From: Acidobacterium sp049965615 | Lineage (GTDB): Bacteria; Acidobacteriota; Terriglobia; Terriglobales; Acidobacteriaceae | DNA: 64,000 bases | NCBI GenBank assembly: GCA_049965615.1 | Contig: JBMFWD010000013.1 | Coordinates: 1-64,000, forward strand | Direction of reading: 5' to 3' | Shown: positions 17,094 to 25,228 of the stretch, one piece after another | Numbering within the stretch: position 1 is the first letter of the stretch | How the letters are laid out: each line of letters begins with the position of its first letter | Notes under the pieces: generated by a model | Database searches by the model: none | The model's input: only the letters and a program-made list of their open reading frames with translations | Told to the model about the DNA's origin: nothing | Position numbers and translations under genes: made by a program

Positions 17094-18205
17094 CTGGTGG
17101 CCTCGCGGACGCGGGCGAGGAGCCAGTCAATGGTGGAGCGGAATTCGGTATCGGTGACGTCGGGGACGATGAGGGCTTTTCCGATGGATTCGGCGAGGAT
17201 GAAGCGGCGTGTGCCGGCGCGGTTTTTCTTGTCGCGGGCGGTGGCGTCGAAGAGCTTGTCTGCCGTGGCGCGGAAGCGGGGCAGTGGGCCGTATGCGTGG
17301 ATGAGGGCGGCGATGCGGCTGGCCTGGGCTTCGGTAAGGAGGCCGCGCGTGCGAGAAAGCTCAGTGGCGGCGAGCATGCCCCAGCCTACGGCTTCGCCGT
17401 GGAGCAGGGCGCGGTAATTTGTAACTGTTTCGATGGCGTGACCGATGGTGTGGCCATAGTTGAGGATCATGCGAAGACCGCCTTCGCGCTCGTCGAGGGT
17501 GACGACTTCGGCCTTCATGCGGATGGCGGCGGCGATGACGCGGGTGAGGGCCGCGTCGTCGGCGGAGAGAATGGTCTGGGCGTTGCGCTCCATGTAGTTG
17601 AAGAGCGCAGCGTCGCGGATGATGCCGGCCTTGATGCACTCGTATAGCCCGGCGCGGAGTTCGCGGGGCGGGAGGGTTTGGAGGACATCGGTGTCTGCAA
17701 AGACGGCGCGGGGATGGTGGAAGCTGCCGATGAGGTTTTTTCCGGAGGAGAGATTGACGCCGGTTTTGCCGCCTACGGAGGAGTCGACCTGAGACAGCAG
17801 GGTGGTGGGGATTTGTATGTAAGGGATGCCGCGCATGTAGATGGCGGCGAGGAAGCCTGTGACGTCGCCGATGATGCCTCCGCCGAAGGCGATGAGGATG
17901 GAGGAGCGGTCTGCGCCGGACTCGGAGAGAGTGGTTGCGAGGGCTTCGACGTTGGCGAAGCGCTTGTTTTTTTCGCCGGAGGGCAGGAAGAGGACCTGCG
18001 GGGGATTGTCCGCGGGGAAGCCGGAGAGGAGGGTTTTGCCCCAGAGGGACCAGACTTCCGGCGCGGTAACGATGAAGGCGCGGGCGTTGGCGGGTGCGAG
18101 CTTTCGGATCTGCCTGCCGACCTTAGGCAGCAGGCCGCTGCCGAGGTGGACGGTGTAGTTGGCGCCGGGGATATCGACGGGGATGGTGCGAGCCATAGTT
18201 TTCAT
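17090..18205 (-). CDS. aroB: 3-Dehydroquinate synthase
   Basis: A 371-aa NAD- and Zn-dependent enzyme making 3-dehydroquinate from DAHP in the shikimate pathway. Clear signatures are FLPSGEKNKRFANVEAL, FGGGIIGDVTGFLAA, PTTLLSQVDSSVGGKTGVNL and NYGHTIGHAIE (metal-binding His). The frame is open to 18319, but homology begins near MARTIPVDIP, so ATG at 18205 (or 18196) is the likely start. It is divergent from nadB, with under 100 bp between them, so both promoters share this gap. Confidence 0.95.
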   Translation of the reverse strand: MKTMARTIPVDIPGANYTVHLGSGLLPKVGRQIRKLAPANARAFIVTAPEVWSLWGKTLLSGFPADNPPQVLFLPSGEKNKRFANVEALATTLSESGADRSSILIAFGGGIIGDVTGFLAAIYMRGIPYIQIPTTLLSQVDSSVGGKTGVNLSSGKNLIGSFHHPRAVFADTDVLQTLPPRELRAGLYECIKAGIIRDAALFNYMERNAQTILSADDAALTRVIAAAIRMKAEVVTLDEREGGLRMILNYGHTIGHAIETVTNYRALLHGEAVGWGMLAATELSRTRGLLTEAQASRIAALIHAYGPLPRFRATADKLFDATARDKKNRAGTRRFILAESIGKALIVPDVTDTEFRSTIDWLLARVREATR

Positions 18206-18300
18206 CGTATCGCAGGGATGGGGTGGAGTTTGCGGCGGGTTGCGAGGGGTGGAAGTGAGGGGCATCTGTCGAGGGGGAAGTGGTGATAGGTTCAAAACAT

Positions 18301-19845
18301 ATGGCAAACATTGAAGCATTTGACTTTGTTGTGGTGGGCGCGGGGATTGCAGGGCTGCGCGCGGCGATTGAGCTTGCCGGCGCGGGGCGCGTGCTGGTGG
18401 TGACGAAGGAAGCGCTGGAGGAATCCAACACCTCGTATGCGCAGGGGGGGATTGCCGTTGCGATGAGCGGTCCGGAGGACGTGGAGCTGCACCTGGAGGA
18501 TACGGTGGCAGCGGGCGACGGACTGGTGGATCGCGCGGCGGCGCGGGTGCTGGTCGAGGAGGGTCCGCTGCGGGTGGCGGAGCTGCTGGAGTGGGACACG
18601 CGGTTTGATCGGGAAAATGGCGAGCTGATGCTGACGCGCGAAGGGGCGCACAGCCGGAACCGGATTCTGCATGCGTACGGGGATGCGACGGGCGCGGAGA
18701 TTGGGCGCGCGCTGCTGGTTCACGCGCAGGCGGCGAAGAATATCGAGCTGCGGGAGTGGACCTCGACGATTGCGTTGCGCGTGGATGGGAATGCGGTTAC
18801 GGGCGTGGATTTATTGGATCGTGAGGGACGGGTGACGACGACGCGGGCGCGGGCGGTGCTGCTGGCGAGCGGCGGCGCGGGTCAGGTTTATAGCGATACG
18901 ACGAATCCGGCGGTGGCGACGGGCGACGGGATTGCGATGGCGGCTTACGCGGGAGCCGAGATTCAAGACATGGAGTTTTACCAGTTTCATCCGACGGCGT
19001 TGAGCTTGCCGGGGGTGCAGCGGTTTTTGCTGTCGGAGGCGCTGCGGGGCGAGGGTGCTTACTTGCGGAATGCGGCGGGTGAGCGGTTTATGGAGCGGTA
19101 TCATGCGCTGCTGGAGCTGGCTCCTCGGGATGTGGTGGCGCGGGCGATAACGCGCGAGGGGATGGGGCCGGAGGGTGAGACGCGGCTGGTGTTTCTGGAC
19201 ATGAGGCATGTGAAGGGTGTGGACCTGGCGGCGCGGTTTCCGGGGATTTCGGCGTTTCTGGCAAAGCATGGGCTGCGGCTGGATCGGGATTTGATTCCGG
19301 TGCGGCCCGCGGCGCATTACCTGATGGGTGGGGTAAGGACGGATGTGGATGGAAGGACTTCGTTGCAGCGGCTTTATGCGGCGGGCGAGGTGGCCTGCAC
19401 GGGGGTGCATGGGGCGAATCGGCTGGCGAGTAATTCGTTGCTGGAGGGGCTGGTGTTTGGTGCTCGTGCGGCTCGGGTGATGCGGGAGGAACGGGAGCTG
19501 GCGGGCGCGGAGTTGGGTGAGGCGCGGCTGGGACGGCGCGTGGGGTTTGCGAAGGCGGATTTGCAGCAGATGATGTGGCAAAAGGCTGGTCTACTACGGG
19601 ATGGGGTTGGATTGCGCGAGGCCGAGACGTTTTTGGCACGCGAGGAGCAGGGCGAGTCGGAGTTGCGGCGGGATGCTTTGGAGTTGGGGCATCTGCACGC
19701 CGTGGCGCGGTTGATTGTGCGGAGTGCGCTGGCTCGTGAGGAGAGCCGCGGGGCGCATTTTCGGAGGGATTTTCCGGTTAGGGATGATGTGGGGTTTGGG
19801 CGGCACTCGGTGAGTTGTGGTGGGGTGGTTGGGTTCTTGTCTTAG
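18301..19845 (+). CDS. nadB: L-aspartate oxidase
   Basis: A 514-aa FAD enzyme oxidising aspartate to iminoaspartate, the first step of de novo NAD synthesis; NadA, 4 kb downstream, uses the product. The FAD-binding GAGIAGLRAA is at residues 13-22. Family motifs include SYAQGGIAVAM, EGAHSRNRILHAYGDATG, MEFYQFHPTAL and HGANRLASNSLLEGLVFG. ATG 18301 is chosen because the flavin fold starts a few residues later; an in-frame GTG lies at 18280. Two dispersed repeats follow the stop. Confidence 0.95.
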   Translation: MANIEAFDFVVVGAGIAGLRAAIELAGAGRVLVVTKEALEESNTSYAQGGIAVAMSGPEDVELHLEDTVAAGDGLVDRAAARVLVEEGPLRVAELLEWDTRFDRENGELMLTREGAHSRNRILHAYGDATGAEIGRALLVHAQAAKNIELREWTSTIALRVDGNAVTGVDLLDREGRVTTTRARAVLLASGGAGQVYSDTTNPAVATGDGIAMAAYAGAEIQDMEFYQFHPTALSLPGVQRFLLSEALRGEGAYLRNAAGERFMERYHALLELAPRDVVARAITREGMGPEGETRLVFLDMRHVKGVDLAARFPGISAFLAKHGLRLDRDLIPVRPAAHYLMGGVRTDVDGRTSLQRLYAAGEVACTGVHGANRLASNSLLEGLVFGARAARVMREERELAGAELGEARLGRRVGFAKADLQQMMWQKAGLLRDGVGLREAETFLAREEQGESELRRDALELGHLHAVARLIVRSALAREESRGAHFRRDFPVRDDVGFGRHSVSCGGVVGFLS

Positions 19846-19851
19846 CGGGGA

Positions 19852-20011
19852 GAACCGCAGATTTCTCGGCTTCAGCGCTCAAGCGCCTTCGCTCGAAATG
19901 ACCCTTCAAAATGTGAGCGTGGTCCGAACGGAGAGGGGAACTGCAGGTCCCCCTCGGCTTCGCTCGGGGCAGGCTCTCCGCTGCGGTGCTGCGCACCTTC
20001 GGTTGGGATGA
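19852..20011. repeat. Two intergenic repeats in tandem
   Basis: Unit 1 (19852-19902) runs from GAACCGCAG to CTCGAAATGAC, and unit 2 (19938-20011) from GGAACTGCAG to GGTTGGGATGAC. Both belong to the family seen at 3379-3439 and 39651-39709 and contain short inverted repeats such as AGCGCTCAAGCGC. They separate the convergent nadB and terC genes; no other feature is seen here. Confidence 0.65.
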
Positions 20012-20042
20012 CAATTTTCTATTGAGTGAGCGATGGCTGTCC

Positions 20043-20903
20043 TTATGTCGCTTGCGGTTTGCGTGTGAGGCTGAGGGTGATGAAGGCGACGACGACGGCG
20101 AGGATTATGCAGAGTGAGGCGAGGGTGGAGATGTGGACCCAGTGGGCGGCGAGCATCTTGAAGGCGACGAAGGCGAGGATGATGCCGAGGCCGTAGTGAA
20201 GCAGGTGGAAGCGGTCGAGGAGGCCGGCGAGGACGAAGTAGAGGGAGCGCAGGCCGAGGATGGCGAAGACGTTGGAGGTCCAGGCGATGATGGGCGAGCG
20301 GGTGACGGCGAGGACGGCGGGTACGGAGTCGAGTGCGAAGACGAGATCGGTGAGTTCGACGGCACAGATGACGAGCAGGAATGAGGCGAGGACGAGGCGT
20401 CCGTCGGGGAGTCGGCGCAGGCCGTGATGGAGTAGCCAGCGGACGGGACCTGAGGGGGTTTGCTTGTGGGGGTGGGCCGTAAGGAGACGGATGGCTGCGA
20501 TGGCGAGGATGACGCCGAAGATGTACTGGACCCAGACGAAGCGGTCGAGCAACTGGACGCCGACGACGATGAAGAGGCCGCGGAGGACGATAGCGCCGAG
20601 GATTCCCCAGAGCAGGACGCGGTGCTGCTGTTCTTCTTCGAGCCGGAGGGCGCGGAACATGATGAGGAAGACGAAGAGGTTGTCGATGGAGAGCGAGGCT
20701 TCGATGAGGTAGCTGGAGGCGAATTCGAAGCCGGCCTCGTGGCCGGAGTGCCAGCCGATGTAGAAGGTGTAGGCGGCGGCGAGGACGACGAGGAAGACGG
20801 TCCAGAGGGCGGCGGTGCGCGGTGATCCGCAACGCCCTTTGCGGTGGAGCACGCCGAGGTCGATGAAGAGCAGGGCGGCGACGATGAGGGCGAAGAGGAT
20901 CAC
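20043..20903 (-). CDS. TerC family integral membrane protein
   Basis: A 286-aa protein with about eight hydrophobic helices. Family motifs are SYLIEASLSIDNLFVFLIMF (conserved acidic residues in the membrane, thought to bind metal) and CAVELTDLVFALDSVPAVLAVTR. TerC/Alx proteins are linked to manganese export, tellurite resistance or loading metal onto exported enzymes. It lies 16 nt after tatC and is probably cotranscribed with the Tat genes, which fits a role in metal handling at the membrane. No metal riboswitch is seen. Confidence 0.88.
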   Translation of the reverse strand: MILFALIVAALLFIDLGVLHRKGRCGSPRTAALWTVFLVVLAAAYTFYIGWHSGHEAGFEFASSYLIEASLSIDNLFVFLIMFRALRLEEEQQHRVLLWGILGAIVLRGLFIVVGVQLLDRFVWVQYIFGVILAIAAIRLLTAHPHKQTPSGPVRWLLHHGLRRLPDGRLVLASFLLVICAVELTDLVFALDSVPAVLAVTRSPIIAWTSNVFAILGLRSLYFVLAGLLDRFHLLHYGLGIILAFVAFKMLAAHWVHISTLASLCIILAVVVAFITLSLTRKPQAT

Positions 20904-20919
20904 GCGCTAATTATGGGAC

Positions 20920-21729
20920 TCAGGAGTCTTTATCGCGGGCTTCACGACGTGCCCTGCGTCGCGCCGGATGGACCATGAAGGAGACTCCGATGCTGACGAC
21001 GTAAAGAGCGAGCATGGGCGAAGCGAAGACGCACATGGTGAGAATGTCTGGCGTGGGGGTGATGATGGCCGCAATGACAAAGATGATGAGGATGGCGTAG
21101 CGCATGTTCTTCCAGAGGAATTTGGGCGAGACAATGCCGAAGAGCGAGAGGAAGAAGACGACGATGGGCAGCTCAAAGGTGACGCCGAGGCCGAGGATGA
21201 CGGTGAGAAAGAGGCTGGTGTACTCGTTGATCTCGATGAGCGGGCGGAACTGGCTGCTGTAGCCGAGGAGGAAGTCGAGGGACTGGGGGTAGACCCAGCG
21301 GTAGCCGAAGTATGCGCCGGCCAGGAACAGGCCGACGGTCGAGAACATGAAGGGCATGACATAGCGCTTCTCGTGTGCGTAGAGGCCGGGTGAGATGAAC
21401 ATCCAGACCTGGTAGAGCACGAAGGGAGACGCGATGATGACGCCCACCATGAGGCTGATCTCGAGGTACATGTTAAAGGGGTCGATGGGGTTGTGGTAGA
21501 CGAGCTCGGTGGGCAGATGGTGGGCCTTGAGGGCGAAGACGATGGGCGCCTGCATGAAGCCGTAGATCTGGGCGTGGAAGCCGTAGGCGACGCCGAAGCC
21601 GACGATGATGGAGAGGACGGCGCGGATGAGGCGGCGGCGGAGCTCCTCGAGGTGCTCCATGAGGGTCATGCCGGGGAGTTCCGCGCGCTCGGTTACGGCG
21701 GCGCGGGCGCGATCGACGATATCAGGCAT
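20920..21729 (-). CDS. tatC: Sec-independent translocase subunit TatC
   Basis: A 269-aa six-helix membrane protein that recognises twin-arginine signals and, with TatA/B, exports folded proteins. Family features are MTLMEHLEELRRRLIRA near the N-terminus, FVLYQVWMFISPGLYAHEKRYV, and FELPIVVFFLSLFGIV. ATG at 21729 gives an 8-base overlap with tatA upstream; an in-frame start at 21747 would add six residues. MsrP and the GH9 protein in this window carry twin-arginine signals and are likely clients. Confidence 0.95.
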   Translation of the reverse strand: MPDIVDRARAAVTERAELPGMTLMEHLEELRRRLIRAVLSIIVGFGVAYGFHAQIYGFMQAPIVFALKAHHLPTELVYHNPIDPFNMYLEISLMVGVIIASPFVLYQVWMFISPGLYAHEKRYVMPFMFSTVGLFLAGAYFGYRWVYPQSLDFLLGYSSQFRPLIEINEYTSLFLTVILGLGVTFELPIVVFFLSLFGIVSPKFLWKNMRYAILIIFVIAAIITPTPDILTMCVFASPMLALYVVSIGVSFMVHPARRRARREARDKDS

Positions 21730-22381
21730 GGCGAATGGCCGGGTCACTTTCTGGCCGGACGGGGTCCTGCGGGGTCTTGGGTTCTGGGGCGGCGTGGGTG
21801 GGCGTTTCGGATTCAGCCTGTGCGGGCGTGTGTGGCTCGTCGGAGGGCTGGTAAGAAGCGGGGGGCTGCGGCTGGGAAGACTCGGCGGAGATTTCGGGGC
21901 CGTGTTCTTCCGGGCTGTGTTCTTCAGCGTTGAGAGATTCTTCGAGTTCGTCGGCTTCGTAGTAGTCCTCGGAGTGGCTGTACTCGTCGGGGTAGCGGTC
22001 TTCGAGGTGAGTCTGGTACTCGTCGAGGAGGTCTACGGGGTCGATGCATTCTTCGCCGGGCAGGGGTGGAACGTAGGGCTGCGGTGGATTGTCGGGATCG
22101 GCCACGGCGTTGGTGAGGGTTTCAGCCTGGGTGGTTTCACTGGGCAGGGCGTGGGGCTGGGCGATGGTTCCTGTTTCGGCCGCTGCTGCTTCGAGCTTCT
22201 TGCGGCGGTCTTCTTCTTCGAGGTTGCGAAGTTCCTCGTCGATCTGCATTTTGAATTCATTACTGGCGCGACGGAACTCCATCATGAGGCGGCCGACCTG
22301 GCGACCGATCTCCGGTAGCTTCTTGGGGCCGAAGAGGATGAGGGCCAGGATGAAGATGAATGTGTAATCGCCGAAGTGCAT
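21722..22381 (-). CDS. TatA/TatB-like protein with long acidic tail
   Basis: A 219-aa Tat component. Residues 1-20 form the short membrane helix ending in the family hinge FGPKKLPEIGRQVGRLM, followed by an amphipathic helix (to about residue 65). The rest, about 150 residues, is low-complexity and rich in Glu, Pro, Ser and Ala (EESLNAEEHSPEEHGPE). Such a tail is longer than in most TatA proteins and is closer to TatB in length. It is coupled to tatC by an 8-base overlap; whether it works as TatA, TatB or both is not decidable. Confidence 0.85.
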   Translation of the reverse strand: MHFGDYTFIFILALILFGPKKLPEIGRQVGRLMMEFRRASNEFKMQIDEELRNLEEEDRRKKLEAAAAETGTIAQPHALPSETTQAETLTNAVADPDNPPQPYVPPLPGEECIDPVDLLDEYQTHLEDRYPDEYSHSEDYYEADELEESLNAEEHSPEEHGPEISAESSQPQPPASYQPSDEPHTPAQAESETPTHAAPEPKTPQDPVRPESDPAIRHA

Positions 22382-22560
22382 GAATTTGTATGATACCTGC
22401 GCGCGGGGAGGATGCGGAATGTTCGGGTCCAGCCGGAGCCTTTCGAGGAAAGTACGTTGGAGAGCCGCGGTTGGATTACACTTATTTTAAGGCTGAAATG
22501 GAGCCGTGTAGAGCCTGCGACGAATGACAGGGCTGACGCATCCATTCCGATAGAAGTGAA

Positions 22561-22679
22561 GGTTGCAACATCCCCGCCGGTTGGGCGCCGAGAGAGGCGC
22601 AGTGAGCCGGCTGCAACCATAGGAATTGCTTTCAACATCCCCGTCCTCATGCTGAAGAAAATTCGGCTGGACTGAAGGC
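22561..22679 (+). promoter_or_regulatory. Tandem NAD+-I (nadA motif) riboswitch
   Basis: Two similar folded units lie directly before nadA. Unit 1 (22561-22618): outer stem GGTTGCA/TGCAACC, then CAACATCCCCG, inner stem GCCGG/CCGGC, TTGGG, apical stem GCGCC-GAGAGA-GGCGC, then AGTGA. Unit 2 (22628-22679): outer stem GCTTTCA/TGAAGGC, CAACATCCCCG, GTCC/GGAC, and an apical hairpin GCTGAA/TTCGGC. The CAACAnCCCCG segments and the stem order match what I remember of the NAD+-I riboswitch, which is found before nadA in Acidobacteriota. The last strand (GAAGGC) is also the likely ribosome site for the GTG at 22688, so NAD binding would hide it and shut off translation. The rest of 22382-22687 holds no gene and should contain the nadA promoter. 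Confidence 0.88.
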
Positions 22680-22687
22680 GGCTACGC

Positions 22688-23830
22688 GTGAGTGCAGTAG
22701 TGGAAACAGAAGTGACGGCAACCCATGGGGTTGCGGGAGAGACGTGCTCGCTGGACGATTACCTGGCGATGCCGGATCACAGCATGGATGACCGGATTGC
22801 GGCGGCGCGCGAGGCGCTGGGCACGACTGCGGTTCTACTGGGGCACCATTACCAGCGGGACGAAGTGATTCGGTTTGCGGACTTTACGGGCGACAGCTAC
22901 AAACTTTCAAAGATTGCGGCGGAGACGCCGGCAAAGTACATCGTGTTTTGCGGCGTGCATTTTATGGCCGAGAGCGCGGATGTGCTGGGGCGGGACGACC
23001 AGCAGGTGATTCTGCCGGATATGAATGCCGGCTGCTCGATGGCGGATATGGCGGAAATCAGCCAGGTAGAGGCCTGCTGGGAGACGCTCACTCGCGCGGG
23101 GCTGGACGAGACGACGGTGATGCCACTGACGTATATGAATTCGACGGCGGCTATCAAGGCGTTTTGCGGCGAGCGGGGCGGGCTGGTTTGCACGTCGTCG
23201 AATGCGCGAAAGGCGTTTGAGTGGGCGTTTGCGCGTGCGGAGAAGATTCTGTTTCTGCCGGACCAGCATCTGGGGCGGAATACGGCGTTTGCGATGGGGA
23301 TCGGGCTGGATGAGATGGTGGTGTTCGATCCGTGGCAGATTGGCGGCGGCGTGACGGCGGAGAAGCTGCGCGCGACCAAGGTGATTTTGTGGAAGGGGCA
23401 TTGCTCGGTGCATCAGCGGTTTTTGCCGGAGCACGTGGATCATGTGCGGGCGAAGTATCCGGGGATTCGGGTGGTGGTGCATCCGGAGTGCCGGTGGGAG
23501 GTTTGCCAGAAGGCGGATGCGCTGGGTTCGACGGAGCGGATTATCGCGGAGGTGGAGCATGCGCCCGAGGGGACGATGTTTGCCATCGGGACGGAGATCC
23601 ACCTGGTGAACCGGCTGGCGAAGGAGTATGCGGCGAAGGGCAAGCGCGTGATTACGCTGGACGATACGGGATGCCTTTGCACGACGATGTACCGGATCAG
23701 TCCGGGGCATCTGGCTTGGGCGCTGGAGAACCTGGTGCAGGGGCGGGTGGTGAACCGGATTGAAGTGGATGCGGATGTGAAGCACTGGGCGCGGGTTGCA
23801 CTGGACCGGATGCTGGAGATTCGGGGTTAG
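22688..23830 (+). CDS. nadA: Quinolinate synthase
   Basis: A 380-aa 4Fe-4S enzyme that joins iminoaspartate (from NadB) and dihydroxyacetone phosphate to quinolinate for NAD synthesis. Cluster cysteines are Cys116 (NAGCSMAD), Cys239 (GHCSVH) and Cys329 (TGCLC). Other signatures: LGHHYQRDEVI, FTGDSYKLSK, YMNSTAAIKAFC and HPECRWEV. It begins with GTG 9 nt after a tandem NAD+ riboswitch whose last stem includes the ribosome site. Expression should therefore fall when NAD is plentiful. Confidence 0.97.
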   Translation: MSAVVETEVTATHGVAGETCSLDDYLAMPDHSMDDRIAAAREALGTTAVLLGHHYQRDEVIRFADFTGDSYKLSKIAAETPAKYIVFCGVHFMAESADVLGRDDQQVILPDMNAGCSMADMAEISQVEACWETLTRAGLDETTVMPLTYMNSTAAIKAFCGERGGLVCTSSNARKAFEWAFARAEKILFLPDQHLGRNTAFAMGIGLDEMVVFDPWQIGGGVTAEKLRATKVILWKGHCSVHQRFLPEHVDHVRAKYPGIRVVVHPECRWEVCQKADALGSTERIIAEVEHAPEGTMFAIGTEIHLVNRLAKEYAAKGKRVITLDDTGCLCTTMYRISPGHLAWALENLVQGRVVNRIEVDADVKHWARVALDRMLEIRG

Positions 23831-23839
23831 GCTAGAGGG

Positions 23840-24274
23840 ATGAAGACGTTCACGCTGGAGGAAGCGCAACTGCTGTTGCCGACGATCGAGGGTCTGCTGA
23901 AGCGGGCGATGGAAGCCAAGGCCGCTGCGGAGACGCTGGAGGGAGAGCTGCAGCAACTGGCGCGGCGTATTTTTATGGCCGGTGGCACGATGGTGAACGT
24001 GAGTGACGTGCACGCGAAGCGCAAGGCGCTGGCGGGGCTGGTGCAGCGGGCCAAGGACGCAGTGCAGGAGATGGACGCGATTGGCGTGCAGGTGAAGGAT
24101 CTGGATGTGGGTCTGCTGGATTTTCCGGCTTATCTGGATGGTGAGATTGTGCTGCTTTGCTGGAAGCTGGGCGAGGAAAAGATTGAGTACTGGCACGATC
24201 TGGAGGCCGGGTTTCGCGGGCGTCAGCCGGTGGATGGGCGGTTTGGGGCGAAGGATTCCGATAAGGCGAACTAG
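23840..24274 (+). CDS. DUF2203 family protein
   Basis: A 144-aa soluble protein. It begins KTFTLEEAQLLLPTIEGLL, followed by a helical region and the strongly conserved VQVKDLDVGLLDFPAYLDGE and CWKLGEEKIEYWHDLEAGFRGR. These features match DUF2203, a family without known function. It follows nadA after 9 nt and may be cotranscribed with it, and its end overlaps the convergent CPBP gene by 4 bases. Confidence 0.85.
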   Translation: MKTFTLEEAQLLLPTIEGLLKRAMEAKAAAETLEGELQQLARRIFMAGGTMVNVSDVHAKRKALAGLVQRAKDAVQEMDAIGVQVKDLDVGLLDFPAYLDGEIVLLCWKLGEEKIEYWHDLEAGFRGRQPVDGRFGAKDSDKAN

Positions 24275-25059
24275 GACGATTGTGACGGCGCTTGCGGCGT
24301 GGGTTCGGTCGTCCTGCGTGGTAGAAGGATGCGCATGAGGGTGGGGCGGATGACGAGTCCGAGCAGGTCCATGAAGGCGTGGGCGGCGACGGCGGCCCAG
24401 ATGGTTCCGGTGAGCAGGTAGATGAGGACCATGGCGAGTCCGATGGTGGTGGAGGCGATGACGCCGGTGGTTCCCTGGTAGATGTGGGCCAGGCCGAAGA
24501 GCAGCGCGGCGAGAACGAAGGCGGGGATGGCGTGTCCGATGAGGATGGCCAGAAGTAAAGGCAAAAGCAGGCGGAAGTAGAGTTCCTCGCTGAAGCCGGC
24601 GTTGAGGGACATGACGGCGGCGTGTGCGATTTCTGCCCAGTTGCGGGGCAGGAGCGGGGCGACGTCGCCCAGGGTGACGATTCTGAGAGGCTCATTTTTG
24701 GCTTTGCGGCGGGCCCGGAGGACGCTCAGGAGGGGGATGAGGATGAGGGCTGCGGCGAGTCCCGAGAGGAAGCTGATGGTGCCGGATGGGGTTGGGCCGA
24801 GAGAGTGGAAGAAGTGGGCGAGGCGCTGAAATTCAGGCGGGAGAGATTGCAGGGCGGATAGCCGGCCGAGGATGGCAAGGGCGAGGATGCTGGCGCAGCC
24901 GAAGCGGAGGAAGCTTTTGAAGGTCCAGATGCGGAAGCGGCGCTGGCGGGCATTGGTGTCGGTGAGGGCTTTGAATTTCTGGTATTCGGCGCGGTCTTTG
25001 CGGAGGTTCCAGGCAAATGGAATGAAGACGAGGATGAGCAGGATGGCGGCGAGTAGCAT
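24271..25059 (-). CDS. CPBP family intramembrane metalloprotease
   Basis: A 262-aa multi-pass protein of the CAAX protease/bacteriocin-processing (Abi) family. The three active-site motifs are visible: EELYFR in NAGFSEELYFRLLLP (about residue 167), HIYQG in FGLAHIYQG, and HAFMD in AAVAAHAFMDLLG. The frame runs open to 25338, but the upstream part looks non-coding and residue 1 of the predicted first helix is the ATG at 25059. The substrate is unknown. Confidence 0.88.
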   Translation of the reverse strand: MLLAAILLILVFIPFAWNLRKDRAEYQKFKALTDTNARQRRFRIWTFKSFLRFGCASILALAILGRLSALQSLPPEFQRLAHFFHSLGPTPSGTISFLSGLAAALILIPLLSVLRARRKAKNEPLRIVTLGDVAPLLPRNWAEIAHAAVMSLNAGFSEELYFRLLLPLLLAILIGHAIPAFVLAALLFGLAHIYQGTTGVIASTTIGLAMVLIYLLTGTIWAAVAAHAFMDLLGLVIRPTLMRILLPRRTTEPTPQAPSQSS

Positions 25060-25228
25060 GGGCTCTCCGGAATGGGTGAAGGCGTTTGTGGGCACCAGTG
25101 TATGCGCTGGATGAGCGCGGCGGGGAAGTGGCGCGTCCAGATATGCAACAGAACAGCCTGCGGCGTATGCCGCCGTGGTGGGAAGATAGAAGTGCGAGGC
25201 GAGGGTTGGCGCGCGCCGGAGGCCGAGG

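Noticed and set aside
20904..20919. Manganese (yybP-ykoY) riboswitch before terC
   Set aside because: Only 16 nt separate tatC and terC, so there is no room for one.
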